Below the pieces are notes generated by a model. The model was not told where the DNA came from. It worked only from the letters and a program-made list of their open reading frames with translations, and made no database searches. Shown piece after piece: positions 1 to 8,651 of a stretch of DNA of 64,000 bases. The stretch's first letter is position 1. Every line of letters starts with the position of its first letter. Source of the DNA: Thiodiazotropha sp040506195 (GTDB lineage: Bacteria > Pseudomonadota > Gammaproteobacteria > Chromatiales > Chromatiaceae); contig JBEVXH010000008.1 of NCBI GenBank assembly GCA_040506195.1, positions 62,001 through 126,000 on the forward strand, read 5' to 3'. The translations under genes were made by a program, and so were the position numbers.

Positions 1-828
1 ACCTCCGGCAAATACCGGTTTTCTCTCTTCAGACAAACCCTTCAGGTCGAGCTTGTCGATGCTGCCGGCTTCAATCAATGTTCGTTTGAGATGCTCCAGC
101 GAATCTCGATAGATCCCGGTTTCACTCCATCCCTGTTGCAGGACCACATTACCGATCGATTTAATACTGCCAGAACTGCCGATTGCCCGCGTCCAATCTC
201 CATCTCTGAATTCATACCTCACCGGACGAATCTCCAAGCTGCAGGCAAGCTCCGCATCACGCATGGCTTGCGCCGTTATCTTACCGTCGGTAAAGAACCT
301 GCGGCTTATACTGACACACCCCATATGCAGACTTTCCCGCTCATGAGATTGATAACCTTGACCGGTGATCAACTCAGTACTGCCGCCGCCGATATCGACC
401 ACCAGCCGCGTTTCATCGCCTGCGGCAAGTCCGTGCGCCACGCCAAGATAGATCAAGCGTGCTTCTTCTCGTCCAGCGATAATCTCAATAGGATGCAGCA
501 ATGCCTTTTCGGCCAGACCGTGAAAGTTGTCATCAAGATGGATCTGGCGCATGGTATTGGTGCCGACGATACGGATATTTTCAGCCGGCAACGGGCGTAG
601 ACGCTGCGCATATCTTCTTAAACACTCAAGGGCACGCTCTGCCACGTGGGGCATGAGATGCTTGTCTGCAGTCAGCCCTTCACCGAGCCTGACCATCTCT
701 TTCATTTTGTCGATGATCTGTAGATGACCATCGATGACCCGCGCAACAATCAGGTGAAAGCTGTTTGAACCGAGGTCAATGGCTGCGATCGCTTCATTGA
801 GATTGGCCTCTGGGGTCTGTTCCGGCAT
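1..828 (-). CDS. ppx: Exopolyphosphatase, Ppx/GppA family (C-terminal part beyond window)
   Basis: Translating the minus strand from 828 gives 276 codons, open to the window edge, of a Ppx/GppA phosphatase, which releases phosphate from polyphosphate or removes the gamma phosphate of pppGpp. The first ASKHA-fold motif (IDLGSNSFHLIVAR) lies near residues 17-30 and the second phosphate loop (DIGGGSTELI) near 145; the GREEARLIY segment between them is also typical. Family members are about 500 residues, so roughly the last 220 are outside the window. I chose the ATG at 828. An in-frame ATG at 849 would add seven residues but has no ribosome-binding site, whereas AGGAG precedes 828 at a rather long distance. 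Ppx versus GppA cannot be settled from this half. ppk1 lies at the other end of the window, not adjacent. Confidence 0.9.
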   Translation of the reverse strand, partial: MPEQTPEANLNEAIAAIDLGSNSFHLIVARVIDGHLQIIDKMKEMVRLGEGLTADKHLMPHVAERALECLRRYAQRLRPLPAENIRIVGTNTMRQIHLDDNFHGLAEKALLHPIEIIAGREEARLIYLGVAHGLAAGDETRLVVDIGGGSTELITGQGYQSHERESLHMGCVSISRRFFTDGKITAQAMRDAELACSLEIRPVRYEFRDGDWTRAIGSSGSIKSIGNVVLQQGWSETGIYRDSLEHLKRTLIEAGSIDKLDLKGLSEERKPVFAGG

Positions 829-970
829 TTTCTGTCTCGACTCCTGCATTATGTGATACTGAGCGCTCGTTATACTCTGATGAGGATCTTTAGCCTTGTT
901 TAAAAGGTCTGACATCATATCAGGAATTGCTGGACGCAACTTTCAACAATCGGTGAAAATAGTGACTGAG

Positions 971-1206
971 CGCCTGTTGACACACATCCAATTGGCTCAG
1001 TTGCCGCTGTAAAAGTGCCAATCAAGGTGCACCCCAAGGGCACTTCCTTCGGGGCGCGAGGAGAGAGGTTTGGTGATTTCAACTGAACGACGAGCAACGC
1101 CGAGTGACGCTATTGTTCGCATATGCAGGATAACTACCCATCGCTCATGCCACCCCGCCGGACAAAAAAGTCCCGGCAGGTCCGATTGGATGAGTGTTAA
1201 CAGGCC
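971..1206 (-). repeat. MITE-like repeat, full copy in inverted orientation (copy 1)
   Basis: A 236 bp copy of the dispersed repeat, in opposite orientation to the copy at 1847-2071. Its left end (GCGCCTGTTGACACACATCC) and right end (GGATGAGTGTTAACAGGCC) are degenerate inverted repeats. The inner stretch around 1015-1060 is the reverse complement of 1986-2030, and 1105-1195 matches the reverse complement of 1850-1960. The flanks TGAG (967-970) and TTAG (1207-1210) are loosely YTAR-like. No coding potential. The right flank lies just upstream of the Nudix gene and contributes AGGA to its start region. Confidence 0.75.
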
Positions 1207-1220
1207 TTAGGATTTTAAGA

Positions 1221-1796
1221 ATGAAGTATTGCAGCCACTGCGGCGCAGAGATCGAAGTCAGGGTTCCGGAAGGTGATAACAGGCCAAGACATGTATGTGT
1301 TATCTGTAGTACCGTTCATTATCAAAACCCCAAGATCGTCGTTGGATGCATCCCCGTGTGGGAGCAGCAAATCCTCTTATGTCGCCGCGCCATAGAGCCC
1401 CGCTACGGTTTGTGGACCGTGCCGGCGGGGTTCATGGAAAATGGTGAGACAAGTCAACAAGGCGCCGCCCGGGAAACCCTGGAAGAGGCATGTGCGCGGG
1501 TGGAAGTGGAGGGACTCTATACGCTCTTCAATCTTCCACATATCAACCAGGTATATCTGTTGTTTCGCAGCCGGTTGCTCGATCTCGATTTTGCGGCGGG
1601 GGAGGAGAGCCTGGAGGTCAGGTTATTCGATAAACAGGAGATACCTTGGGAAAAGCTGGCTTTTCCTGTGATTAAAGAGTCGTTAAAGCTCTATTACGCC
1701 GATCGCGAAACCGGGAAATATCCTTTACGCAGCGGCACTATAATTCGCGCTGTGGATTCAGCCGGAAGCTACCGTATTATCCTCGATCCGGGTTAA
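1221..1796 (+). CDS. Nudix hydrolase with N-terminal zinc ribbon
   Basis: A 191-residue Nudix pyrophosphohydrolase of the ADP-ribose/NADH-pyrophosphatase-like type (COG1051-like). Residues 3-35 form a zinc ribbon with paired cysteines (CSHC and CVIC). The Nudix box follows near residues 75-97 (GFMENGE, then RETLEEA); its closing glycine is replaced, which is common in the family. Such enzymes cleave nucleoside diphosphates linked to another moiety; the substrate cannot be read from sequence. The ATG at 1221 is preferred over an in-frame upstream start at 1194 because that one lies inside the repeat and because AGGA sits about 8 bases before 1221. The gene stands alone between two inverted repeat copies. 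Confidence 0.9.
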   Translation: MKYCSHCGAEIEVRVPEGDNRPRHVCVICSTVHYQNPKIVVGCIPVWEQQILLCRRAIEPRYGLWTVPAGFMENGETSQQGAARETLEEACARVEVEGLYTLFNLPHINQVYLLFRSRLLDLDFAAGEESLEVRLFDKQEIPWEKLAFPVIKESLKLYYADRETGKYPLRSGTIIRAVDSAGSYRIILDPG

Positions 1797-1846
1797 GGAT
1801 TAAATTCACGGCAGTTGCCTGGCGGATCCTCGTAAATAATTACTAG

Positions 1847-2071
1847 GGCCTGTTAAGACTAATCCAATCGGCCCTGCTGGGACTATTTTTTTGCCCAGCA
1901 AGGCAGAATGAGCGAGGTGTAGTTATGCTACATGAGCGAATGATAACGCCGCTGGGCGGAAAAATAGCCCCAGCCCTACGGGTTGCGCCCCGAAGGAAGT
2001 GCCCTTGGGGTGCGCCTTGATTGGCGCATTTTCAGGCACAACAGGGCCAATTGGATTAGTGTTAACAGGCC
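1847..2071 (+). repeat. MITE-like repeat, full copy (copy 2) with CTAG flanks
   Basis: A 225 bp element with terminal inverted repeats: it begins GGCCTGTTAAGACTAATCC and ends GGATTAGTGTTAACAGGCC. It is flanked on both sides by CTAG (1843-1846 and 2072-2075), which looks like a 4 bp target duplication. The inside carries a small inverted repeat (TGTAG..CTACA near 1918-1932) and a GC-rich second half (1980-2030). There is no open reading frame of note. The structure fits a miniature inverted-repeat element mobilised in trans, possibly by an IS5-type transposase; that last step is inference. Confidence 0.85.
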
Positions 2072-2089
2072 CTAGCGTAGGACGATTGC

Positions 2090-2112
2090 AGCCGGATTAG
2101 TGTAAACAGACC
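2090..2112 (+). repeat. Single end of the MITE-like repeat
   Basis: The stretch ending GGATTAGTGTAAACAGACC followed by CTAG (2113-2116) matches one terminal inverted repeat. The CTAG supplies, on the minus strand, the TAG stop codon of the NYN-domain gene. Confidence 0.7.
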
Positions 2113-2952
2113 CTAGAGCCCCGTGCCGCCATAACTTGGTACCAGGCGTACATTATTGGCCACATAGCCGTCATCCTTATCACTCTTTTGGATATAGAAT
2201 TCGAGTATGGAGTCCCGATTTGACATTACTTCATCCGTGACTTCGTCGGCCAGTTCATTGGCATGACAAAAGACACTTTCGTAAGGAGAGCCCTCCTGGC
2301 GGGGATCGATAATCCACATATTAGGATCGATACGTTTGAGAAAACGTAAAAAGCCATAACCCTTTTCCGGAAACCACTTCGCACAAAGCCCCCGGACACA
2401 GGAACCCGGCTCTCCCCAATCATTGCGCGGTTCATACGAGATCGGCAGCAAATCGGGGATCAGAAAACCCGAATAGTAATCGTCTACAAGTCTGCGCAAT
2501 TCCTGCGAAACATTGCGGAATCCAAGCAATTCCACACGACAGCCGCGATCCTGCAGGGCGGTCACGACCTGCAGAAAATCGCCGTCACCTGTGACGAGAA
2601 GCAGCAGGTCGAGTTTTTCCGATTGCAACATGGCATCAACGGCCATATCCAGATCTGCATTGGCTTTGGTTGTGACGTTTCCCTCTTCATCCGTGTAGCG
2701 GCGGACATTCTTAACAATGACCTTCCAGCCGTACTCTCTGACCATTTGCTGATAGGTCATGGCACGACGACGATACTCGGGATCCTCCTTGGCGCGTTCC
2801 TGGTCGAAGGCTATGTAGGTATTGAGTCTGAGAAGGGATCCGCCATATCGCGCTGCGAACATCCTCAGGATGTCGTAGCGCAGCTGGTAACCGCCGTTAT
2901 ATCTGACATTTTCTGCGTCGACAAATACGCCGATTTTAATATCTTGATGCAA
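2113..2952 (-). CDS. NYN domain protein with C-terminal cold-shock-like domain
   Basis: 279 residues. The N-terminal half is a NYN (LabA/DUF88, PIN-like) domain, a fold with predicted RNase activity. The acidic residues expected of the metal site are present: D12-A-E-N at the start, D100/D102 in the middle, and D123/D125 in the LVTGDGDF segment. From about residue 187 a short OB-fold-like segment follows, with the cold-shock signature KGYGFLRF, suggesting nucleic-acid binding by the C-terminus. The stop codon lies in the CTAG next to a repeat end, so the last residues may have been altered by insertion. It is divergent from zwf and has no operon partner. The family assignment is secure; an RNA target is inference. 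Confidence 0.85.
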   Translation of the reverse strand: MHQDIKIGVFVDAENVRYNGGYQLRYDILRMFAARYGGSLLRLNTYIAFDQERAKEDPEYRRRAMTYQQMVREYGWKVIVKNVRRYTDEEGNVTTKANADLDMAVDAMLQSEKLDLLLLVTGDGDFLQVVTALQDRGCRVELLGFRNVSQELRRLVDDYYSGFLIPDLLPISYEPRNDWGEPGSCVRGLCAKWFPEKGYGFLRFLKRIDPNMWIIDPRQEGSPYESVFCHANELADEVTDEVMSNRDSILEFYIQKSDKDDGYVANNVRLVPSYGGTGL

Positions 2953-3507
2953 TGTGTTGTACCTGAACTGTAAAAATACAAAAAGTGTTTAGGCATTGTG
3001 AGATGAAGCGACATCCCCACGATTGAGGGTCGTTGACGGTGCGTGTATCCCTGCAAGTCCGATGGCGTTGGTCACGCCGATTGTACGCCCAATGGGTCGA
3101 ATAGCTCGATCAATAGCCTGATTTATTAAAGATGGGAAACCAACCAAAAAATAATATAGATAGTTAAGTGATAAAAATCGTTTCATTCATCTTTATTCTC
3201 GAAAGTATATTAATTATACAACGGTTTTGGGAATATTTTTATGGCGAGCTAGACTAAGACTCATAAAAAATGCGGGTTATTTCGCGATTTCACCAGGTTT
3301 CCGATGCCGGACCGCAAGTCGGAACCGATACGACTGGATGCCTGATATTTATGCGTGGCAGCAGTATAGGAAGATGAAATTCCCCTCCCGCACTATGAGA
3401 TATTGCCGATGTGCCGGGAAAGAGGAATCTATTATTAACGCAAGCCTTACATTTAAACATGCTATAAGATAGAGCAAAACAATAACAGAAACCCAAAGGC
3501 GGGTAAT
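2953..3507. other. Intergenic region between the NYN gene and zwf
   Basis: About 555 bases between divergent genes, AT-rich around 3120-3230. It must contain the promoters of both the NYN gene and zwf. A near-palindrome GTATATTAATTATAC at 3205-3219 could be an operator; it only loosely resembles the HexR sites seen before zwf in other gammaproteobacteria. The short reading frames here lack ribosome-binding sites and familiar motifs. Confidence 0.4.
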
Positions 3508-5043
3508 ATGACGTCCACCGATATTCCGGTACATCAACGTTTTAACGCGCATGAACTGTTTCTGCAGGCAGATCGATTAGAGCCATGTGTATTGGTGATA
3601 TTCGGTGCTGCTGGCGATTTGACACGACGCAAACTCATACCTGCACTCTATAATTTAGTGCACGAACAGGCACTGGATGAGCGTTTTGCCGTTATCGGCT
3701 ACAGTCGCAGGCCTCAAAGTGATGAACAATATCGCGCAATCCTATTTGACGGCCTGAAGACCTACTCGCGATCTCAACCCATTGATGACGGTGTCTGGCA
3801 GGCATTCAGCAAGCGCATCAGCTATGTGGAAGGTAATTTTGAAGACCCGGAAGGTTATGTTGCCCTGCGCGGGGCATTGGAAGCTATCGAGCAAGTAATA
3901 GGCAGCGAAGGAAATCGTCTATTCTATTTCGCTACACCACCCTCCGCAGCACCGGTGATACTGCATCGCCTGAGTGAAGCCGGGTTACTGCAATCTGGAG
4001 GTGCAGCAATACCCTGGACGAGGGTTATCATGGAAAAACCCTATGGCCGGGATCTCGAATCGGCAAGCGAACTGAACCGGATCGTCGCTGAAGTATTGCA
4101 GGAGGATCAGGTCTACCGGATCGACCACTATTTGGGTAAGGAGACGGTCCAGAATATCCTGGTGGCCCGATTGGGTAACACCATATTCGAACCCCTGTGG
4201 AACCGAAAGTATATCGATCACATCCAGATCACTGCAGCCGAGTCCATCGGTGTGGAAGGCCGGGGTAGATTCTATGACAAAACTGGCGTGATAAGGGATA
4301 TGGTACAGAGTCATCTGCTGCAGGTACTCTCCCTCTGTGCCATGGAACCGCCGGTCTCTTTCGCCGCTGACGATATTCGGGATAAACGGGTCGAGGTATT
4401 GCGTTCACTGCGTCAATTCTCATCCCAGGAGGTTTTGCAGCATCTGGTCTTTGGTCAATATCGCGGTTACCGCGATGAGGAGAACGTGGACCCGCAGTCG
4501 CGGACACCAACCTACGCCGCCATTAAATGCTATATCGATAACTGGCGATGGCAGGGGGTTCCATTCTTTCTTCGGGTCGGCAAGCATCTGGTGCAGCGAA
4601 TGACAGAAATCTCTGTGGTGTTCCGCCCAGTGCCGCTATGCCTGTTCGGACGCGATGATGTCTGTCAGGATCTTGAACCGAACGTATTGACCATCCGTAT
4701 CCAGCCGGATGAGGGCATGGCCCTGAAAATATCCACTAAGCGGCCGGGTGGTGAGATGGAGGTGGGTTCGGTGGAGATGGACTTCAGTTATTCCGAGACC
4801 TACACCCATCCCATCAAAGATGCCTACGAAAGATTGCTGCTGGATGCGGTGAAAGGGGATGCCACACTGTTCGCCAGACGGGATGAAGTGGAGTTCGCCT
4901 GGCGTTTCGTGACCCCCATTCTGAATCACTGGGAAAGCGCGGCAAAACGCCAGCCAGTATTTTATGCCGAGGGCAGCGAAGGCCCCGATGAAGCGGAAAA
5001 ACTGATGGATCGCTACAGCCGGCAATGGCGGGAGATTTATTGA
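3508..5043 (+). CDS. zwf: Glucose-6-phosphate 1-dehydrogenase
   Basis: 511 residues, the normal family length. It oxidises glucose 6-phosphate to 6-phosphogluconolactone with NADP+, the entry step of the oxidative pentose-phosphate pathway, in the cytoplasm. The dinucleotide-binding motif GAAGDLTRRK is near residues 35-44 and the substrate/catalytic signature RIDHYLGKE is near 205, containing the catalytic histidine region. It is the first gene of a tight operon: its TGA overlaps the ATG of the lactonase gene. The ATG at 3508 is preceded by AAAGGCGGG, a usable ribosome-binding site. Confidence 0.97.
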   Translation: MTSTDIPVHQRFNAHELFLQADRLEPCVLVIFGAAGDLTRRKLIPALYNLVHEQALDERFAVIGYSRRPQSDEQYRAILFDGLKTYSRSQPIDDGVWQAFSKRISYVEGNFEDPEGYVALRGALEAIEQVIGSEGNRLFYFATPPSAAPVILHRLSEAGLLQSGGAAIPWTRVIMEKPYGRDLESASELNRIVAEVLQEDQVYRIDHYLGKETVQNILVARLGNTIFEPLWNRKYIDHIQITAAESIGVEGRGRFYDKTGVIRDMVQSHLLQVLSLCAMEPPVSFAADDIRDKRVEVLRSLRQFSSQEVLQHLVFGQYRGYRDEENVDPQSRTPTYAAIKCYIDNWRWQGVPFFLRVGKHLVQRMTEISVVFRPVPLCLFGRDDVCQDLEPNVLTIRIQPDEGMALKISTKRPGGEMEVGSVEMDFSYSETYTHPIKDAYERLLLDAVKGDATLFARRDEVEFAWRFVTPILNHWESAAKRQPVFYAEGSEGPDEAEKLMDRYSRQWREIY

Positions 5044-5732
5044 TGGATAGATTCATTGTCGATCCGGTTGAGTTTGCCGCTCAGGCCGAGCGGTGGATAG
5101 GTGAAAAAATCCAGCGGGTGCTTGAGTCATCTATGCGATGCCACCTGATGCTGGCCGGTGGAGCGACTCCTCTGCCTATCTACCGGCGCCTGGCGATGTG
5201 CAAGGATATACCCTGGTCGCGCATCGATCTCTATTTCGGCGATGAGCGTTGTGTGCCGGTGAACACATCGGAGAACAATTACACCACGGTTATGCGCAGC
5301 TTGTTTCCGGATGGTGACAGGCCCGATGGTATGAATGTCTATCGCATGTGCGGCGAAGAGGATCCGGACAAGGCGGCTGAAGTGTACGAACTGGTTTTGC
5401 CGGAGAGGGTCGACATCCTTCTCCTGGGAGTCGGGGATGACGGTCATACGGCATCGATCTTCCCCGGGTCGGCTGCGTTGGATGAAGAGAAGCGACGTGT
5501 AATGCCCGCGATTGCCGCAAAACCACCGCTACAAAGGTTGACGATTACCCCACCCGTAATTCTAAGCGCCAGATATCTGTTGGTTATGGTCCAGGGTGAG
5601 GAGAAGGCGGATGCCGTTCGCAGGGCGTTGGTCGATCGCAGCGTGCCGGCAGCCATCGCATTGGACGGGGATTGGTTGATGGACATCCAGGCGGCCCGTG
5701 CGTTGCCGGAAGAGCAAAGACTGGGTTTCTAG
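5043..5732 (+). CDS. pgl: 6-phosphogluconolactonase
   Basis: 229 residues, DevB/SOL type. It hydrolyses 6-phosphogluconolactone to 6-phosphogluconate, the step between zwf and gnd. Typical segments are LAGGATPLPIYRRL near residue 38, FGDERCVP near 66 and LGVGDDGHTASIFPGS near 129-144, which carry phosphate-binding and catalytic residues of the family. The start is taken at 5043, where ATG overlaps the zwf stop (TGATG), with GGGAG about 8 bases upstream; an in-frame start at 5025 inside zwf is less likely. Translational coupling with zwf is implied by the overlap. Confidence 0.95.
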   Translation: MDRFIVDPVEFAAQAERWIGEKIQRVLESSMRCHLMLAGGATPLPIYRRLAMCKDIPWSRIDLYFGDERCVPVNTSENNYTTVMRSLFPDGDRPDGMNVYRMCGEEDPDKAAEVYELVLPERVDILLLGVGDDGHTASIFPGSAALDEEKRRVMPAIAAKPPLQRLTITPPVILSARYLLVMVQGEEKADAVRRALVDRSVPAAIALDGDWLMDIQAARALPEEQRLGF

Positions 5733-5771
5733 AGGCTGGAGACGACAGGCCTTAACTGACAGGAACAGACC

Positions 5772-7190
5772 ATGCCTGAAATCAAACATTTTCATATCGG
5801 CCTGATCGGGCTGGGTGTCATGGGACGCAATCTGGCGCTTAACATGGAAGAGCAGGGATTTCCGGTTGCGGTGTGGAATCGCCGCAGCGCCGCAATCACT
5901 GAGTTTTTAGATGAGCATCGTGGTAAGGGGTTTGGCGGGGATCCCGGGATGGCCCGGTTTATAGACCTGCTGGAGCGGCCAAGAAGGATCCTGCTGATGA
6001 TCAAGGCGGGGGACCCTGTGGATCAGGTGATCGAACAGTTGATCCCGTTGCTGGAGCCTGGTGATATCATCATGGATGGCGGCAACTCATGGTTTGAGGA
6101 TACCCGGCGCCGGGAAAGCTATCTGCGCGAGAAAGGGCTTCACTTCGTCGGTGTCGGCATATCCGGTGGTGAGGAGGGGGCGCGCCACGGTCCCTCGATG
6201 ATGCCGGGCGGTTCCAGCGACTCCTATGCGGAGGTTCGTGCGGTGTTTGAGGCGATTACCGCCCAGACCGAGGCGGGTGCCTGTGTCACTCATGTGGGGC
6301 CGGACGGTGCCGGCCATTTCGTCAAGATGGTCCATAATGGGATCGAATACGCGGATATGCAGCTGCTTGCTGAGGTCTACGACCTGATGCATCGTGGTCT
6401 TGGCCTAAGTGAAAATGAGATGGCCGAGCGGTTCGATAGATGGAATCAAGGCCCGATGGAATCTTTCCTTGTGGAATTGACCGCCCAGGTTATGAAGGTT
6501 GTGGATCGGGATACCGGCTCACCCCTAGTGAGTCTGGTGTTGGATAAGGCAGGGCAGAAGGGGACCGGCCGTTGGACGGTACAGGCCGCACTCGAGCAGG
6601 GTGTGGCGGTACCTGGCATCGCTGCTGCAGTGGATGCCAGGCTGCTCTCTGCAATGAAGGCCCAGCGTGTGGCGGCATTCCCACTGCTAGATGGGCCTGA
6701 AGTCAGCGATATAACTGAAAAGGAAACCTTGCTGGCGGATCTCCACGGCGCCATATATGCCTCTCGGATTACTGCGTACGCCCAGGGATTGGATCTGATT
6801 CAAAGCGCTTCGGAGCGCTATCAGTGGTCAATCGATCTGGCGGAAACCGCGCGTATCTGGAAGGGAGGGTGTATTATCAGGGCGCGATTGCTCGACCCCA
6901 TCCGCAACGCCTTTTCCAATCACCCGAAACCGAGAAATCTGATGGTCGATCCTGCATTGGGAGCTCAGTTGCAAGGGTTGCAGGTTGCTTGGCGAAAAGT
7001 GGTCTGTTTTGCCTGCAGTGCCGGGATCCCGGTTCCGGTGATGAGCGCCTGTCTCAGCTATTTCGACAGTTACCGGACCGACCGGTTGCCGCAAAATCTG
7101 ATCCAGGCACAGCGGGACGCCTTCGGCGCCCATACCTACGAACGAGTGGATCACCCGGAATGGGGTTTCGTCCACTCGGACTGGCAGTAA
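5772..7190 (+). CDS. gnd: 6-phosphogluconate dehydrogenase, decarboxylating
   Basis: 472 residues, the length of the long, E. coli-type enzyme. It converts 6-phosphogluconate to ribulose 5-phosphate, CO2 and NADPH. The N-terminal Rossmann motif GLGVMGRNLALNM is at residues 13-25. The substrate signature HFVKMVHNGIEYADM lies near 185-199 and contains the catalytic lysine, and KGTGRWT (near 262) is also conserved. It lies 39 bases after pgl and completes the zwf-pgl-gnd set, so the three genes cover the oxidative branch. Downstream it converges on a membrane protein gene. Confidence 0.97.
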   Translation: MPEIKHFHIGLIGLGVMGRNLALNMEEQGFPVAVWNRRSAAITEFLDEHRGKGFGGDPGMARFIDLLERPRRILLMIKAGDPVDQVIEQLIPLLEPGDIIMDGGNSWFEDTRRRESYLREKGLHFVGVGISGGEEGARHGPSMMPGGSSDSYAEVRAVFEAITAQTEAGACVTHVGPDGAGHFVKMVHNGIEYADMQLLAEVYDLMHRGLGLSENEMAERFDRWNQGPMESFLVELTAQVMKVVDRDTGSPLVSLVLDKAGQKGTGRWTVQAALEQGVAVPGIAAAVDARLLSAMKAQRVAAFPLLDGPEVSDITEKETLLADLHGAIYASRITAYAQGLDLIQSASERYQWSIDLAETARIWKGGCIIRARLLDPIRNAFSNHPKPRNLMVDPALGAQLQGLQVAWRKVVCFACSAGIPVPVMSACLSYFDSYRTDRLPQNLIQAQRDAFGAHTYERVDHPEWGFVHSDWQ

Positions 7191-7202
7191 AAAATATTAA
7201 AG

Positions 7203-7234
7203 CTATTTGCGTTTATTCACGTTCATTTGCGGAC
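7203..7234. repeat. Short dispersed repeat, CCGCAAAT type (family B)
   Basis: The reverse complement reads CCGCAAATGAACGTGAATAA followed by ACGCAAAT, a run of near-repeats of the unit CGCRAAT. Related stretches occur at 27394-27436, 27592-27620, 29896-29933 and 36256-36312, always outside genes. Confidence 0.45.
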
Positions 7235-7277
7235 TTTTTTAAACAAAGCGCCTGCCGCACAAAAAGATTGCCTTGCA

Positions 7278-8066
7278 CTACAGGTCCTGCCAGTCGGTCA
7301 ATAGAAGCCCCGATCCGACACCGGCCAGGCCGGCGCCGATGAGGCCCCCGACAACAGCACCCGGCAGATTCCCGTGAATAACCTCCAATGCGGCGGAGAG
7401 CGGCCCAGCTACACTGTCGTCAATAGAGCCGATCATGACGAAAAAACAGAGTGCGATAAAACCCGATACCCCCACGCCCACCACCAAACCATCCCCCACC
7501 GGCGGCAGCAGATTGTCATAGAGCTTGATAAATCCGGGGACCAGGGCGACATAGAAGATACCGGTAAGGGGGCAGAGGAGGGCCACCAGGGTACTGATCG
7601 AAAGCGGAGCAGTGAGGTTGACAACCAGCAGATAGGTAAGTGAGGCCAACCAGCCGGCGCTGAATCCGGCCAGGGTTTTCGCATCTGCGCGATTTACCCG
7701 TGAACCCATGGAGAAGACGCCATACAGCGCACCGACAATCGCCCCCACAACGGAGACCAATATCATCAACATCAAGAGACCGACCGGGTGATCTGCAAGA
7801 ATGAAATAGAAAATCGAAATAGGTGAAATAATGGTGGTCATCAAAACCGCAAGACGCATACTGCTGTAAATCAGCGCACCAAGGGTTCCGGCAAGTACGC
7901 CGGCGAACAGGTAGGGATCGATCGGCAGTTGCCAGTAGTCGGCGAAAGCGGCCGAGAAGACAAACAGCATGGCGTAAAGCAGTCCTATAAACGCCCAGAT
8001 TGCGCCCCGAATCAGGGCTTCTTTAAGTCGCTGCTGTGACATCGCTGATGGATGCTGATTCTGCAT
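7278..8066 (-). CDS. Polytopic membrane protein of unknown function
   Basis: 262 residues, with about seven hydrophobic segments covering most of the length after a polar N-terminus of about 20 residues. Glycine-rich repeats in the last third (VGDGLVVGVGVSG, GAVVGGLIGAGLAGVGSG) resemble glycine-zipper packing of small membrane proteins. No enzyme motif is visible, and I do not recognise the family. AAGG stands 8 bases before the ATG at 8066, six bases after the stop of the upstream DUF4870-like gene, so the two are very likely co-transcribed. It converges on gnd. Confidence 0.75.
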   Translation of the reverse strand: MQNQHPSAMSQQRLKEALIRGAIWAFIGLLYAMLFVFSAAFADYWQLPIDPYLFAGVLAGTLGALIYSSMRLAVLMTTIISPISIFYFILADHPVGLLMLMILVSVVGAIVGALYGVFSMGSRVNRADAKTLAGFSAGWLASLTYLLVVNLTAPLSISTLVALLCPLTGIFYVALVPGFIKLYDNLLPPVGDGLVVGVGVSGFIALCFFVMIGSIDDSVAGPLSAALEVIHGNLPGAVVGGLIGAGLAGVGSGLLLTDWQDL

Positions 8067-8072
8067 GATACC

Positions 8073-8447
8073 TTATGTTCTGTGATTGCTCATGCCGTAC
8101 ATCTCACGTCCCTCGGAGAGTCTCAGCCAGCCCTTGATGATGCGATAGATCAACCACACCATATTTACCATAAGCACCAGGTAGCCAATCAGGATAAAGA
8201 TTGTGAGGTAGCCGATCACTATCCACAGGAGACTGAACCAGAAGGTGCGGATCTGCCATCTGTAGTGTGATTCAAGCCAACTGTTCCTGACATCGTCGCG
8301 CTTGACACAGTTGATAATGACGGCAACCGGAAAGGTAATGACGAACAGGAAAGAAAGGGCCTGCAGTGCATAAACCACCATTGCGATGGTTTTTTCCCGA
8401 TCACTATGGGTGCTGTTGATCGCCTTCGTCGAACCGTTCATCATCAC
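8073..8447 (-). CDS. DUF4870/Tic20-like small membrane protein
   Basis: Up to 124 residues with three to four membrane segments. The spacing of a first hydrophobic helix, a short cytosolic loop with HYRWQIRTFW, and two further helices fits the DUF4870-like group, in which a histidine/tryptophan/arginine patch precedes the second helix. Function is unknown. The start is GTG at 8447 followed at once by two ATG codons (8444, 8441), any of which may be used; no clear ribosome-binding site is present. It is the first gene of a two-gene minus-strand unit. Confidence 0.7.
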   Translation of the reverse strand: MMMNGSTKAINSTHSDREKTIAMVVYALQALSFLFVITFPVAVIINCVKRDDVRNSWLESHYRWQIRTFWFSLLWIVIGYLTIFILIGYLVLMVNMVWLIYRIIKGWLRLSEGREMYGMSNHRT

Positions 8448-8651
8448 ATAATGTCACTGATTCATGCCACATGCCAGAGCATAGCCGCAATGACACACAT
8501 GGAATAGGCCGGCGGTATTCGCTGGTTAAATATTCAATCACAATAAATTATTCTTTTTCAGTCGTTGTTCCATACTATAATTAGCTCGGTTGGCGAATAA
8601 TTGGAGACAATATTCTGCTCAACTATCGATAGCTGATCGAATGGGCACTTC

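Noticed and set aside
915..1097. 60-codon minus-strand frame before the Nudix gene
   Set aside because: It lies within the repeat element and is explained by its sequence.
2989..3186. 65-codon minus-strand frame upstream of the NYN gene
   Set aside because: No ribosome-binding site or family motif; it overlaps the expected promoter of the NYN gene.
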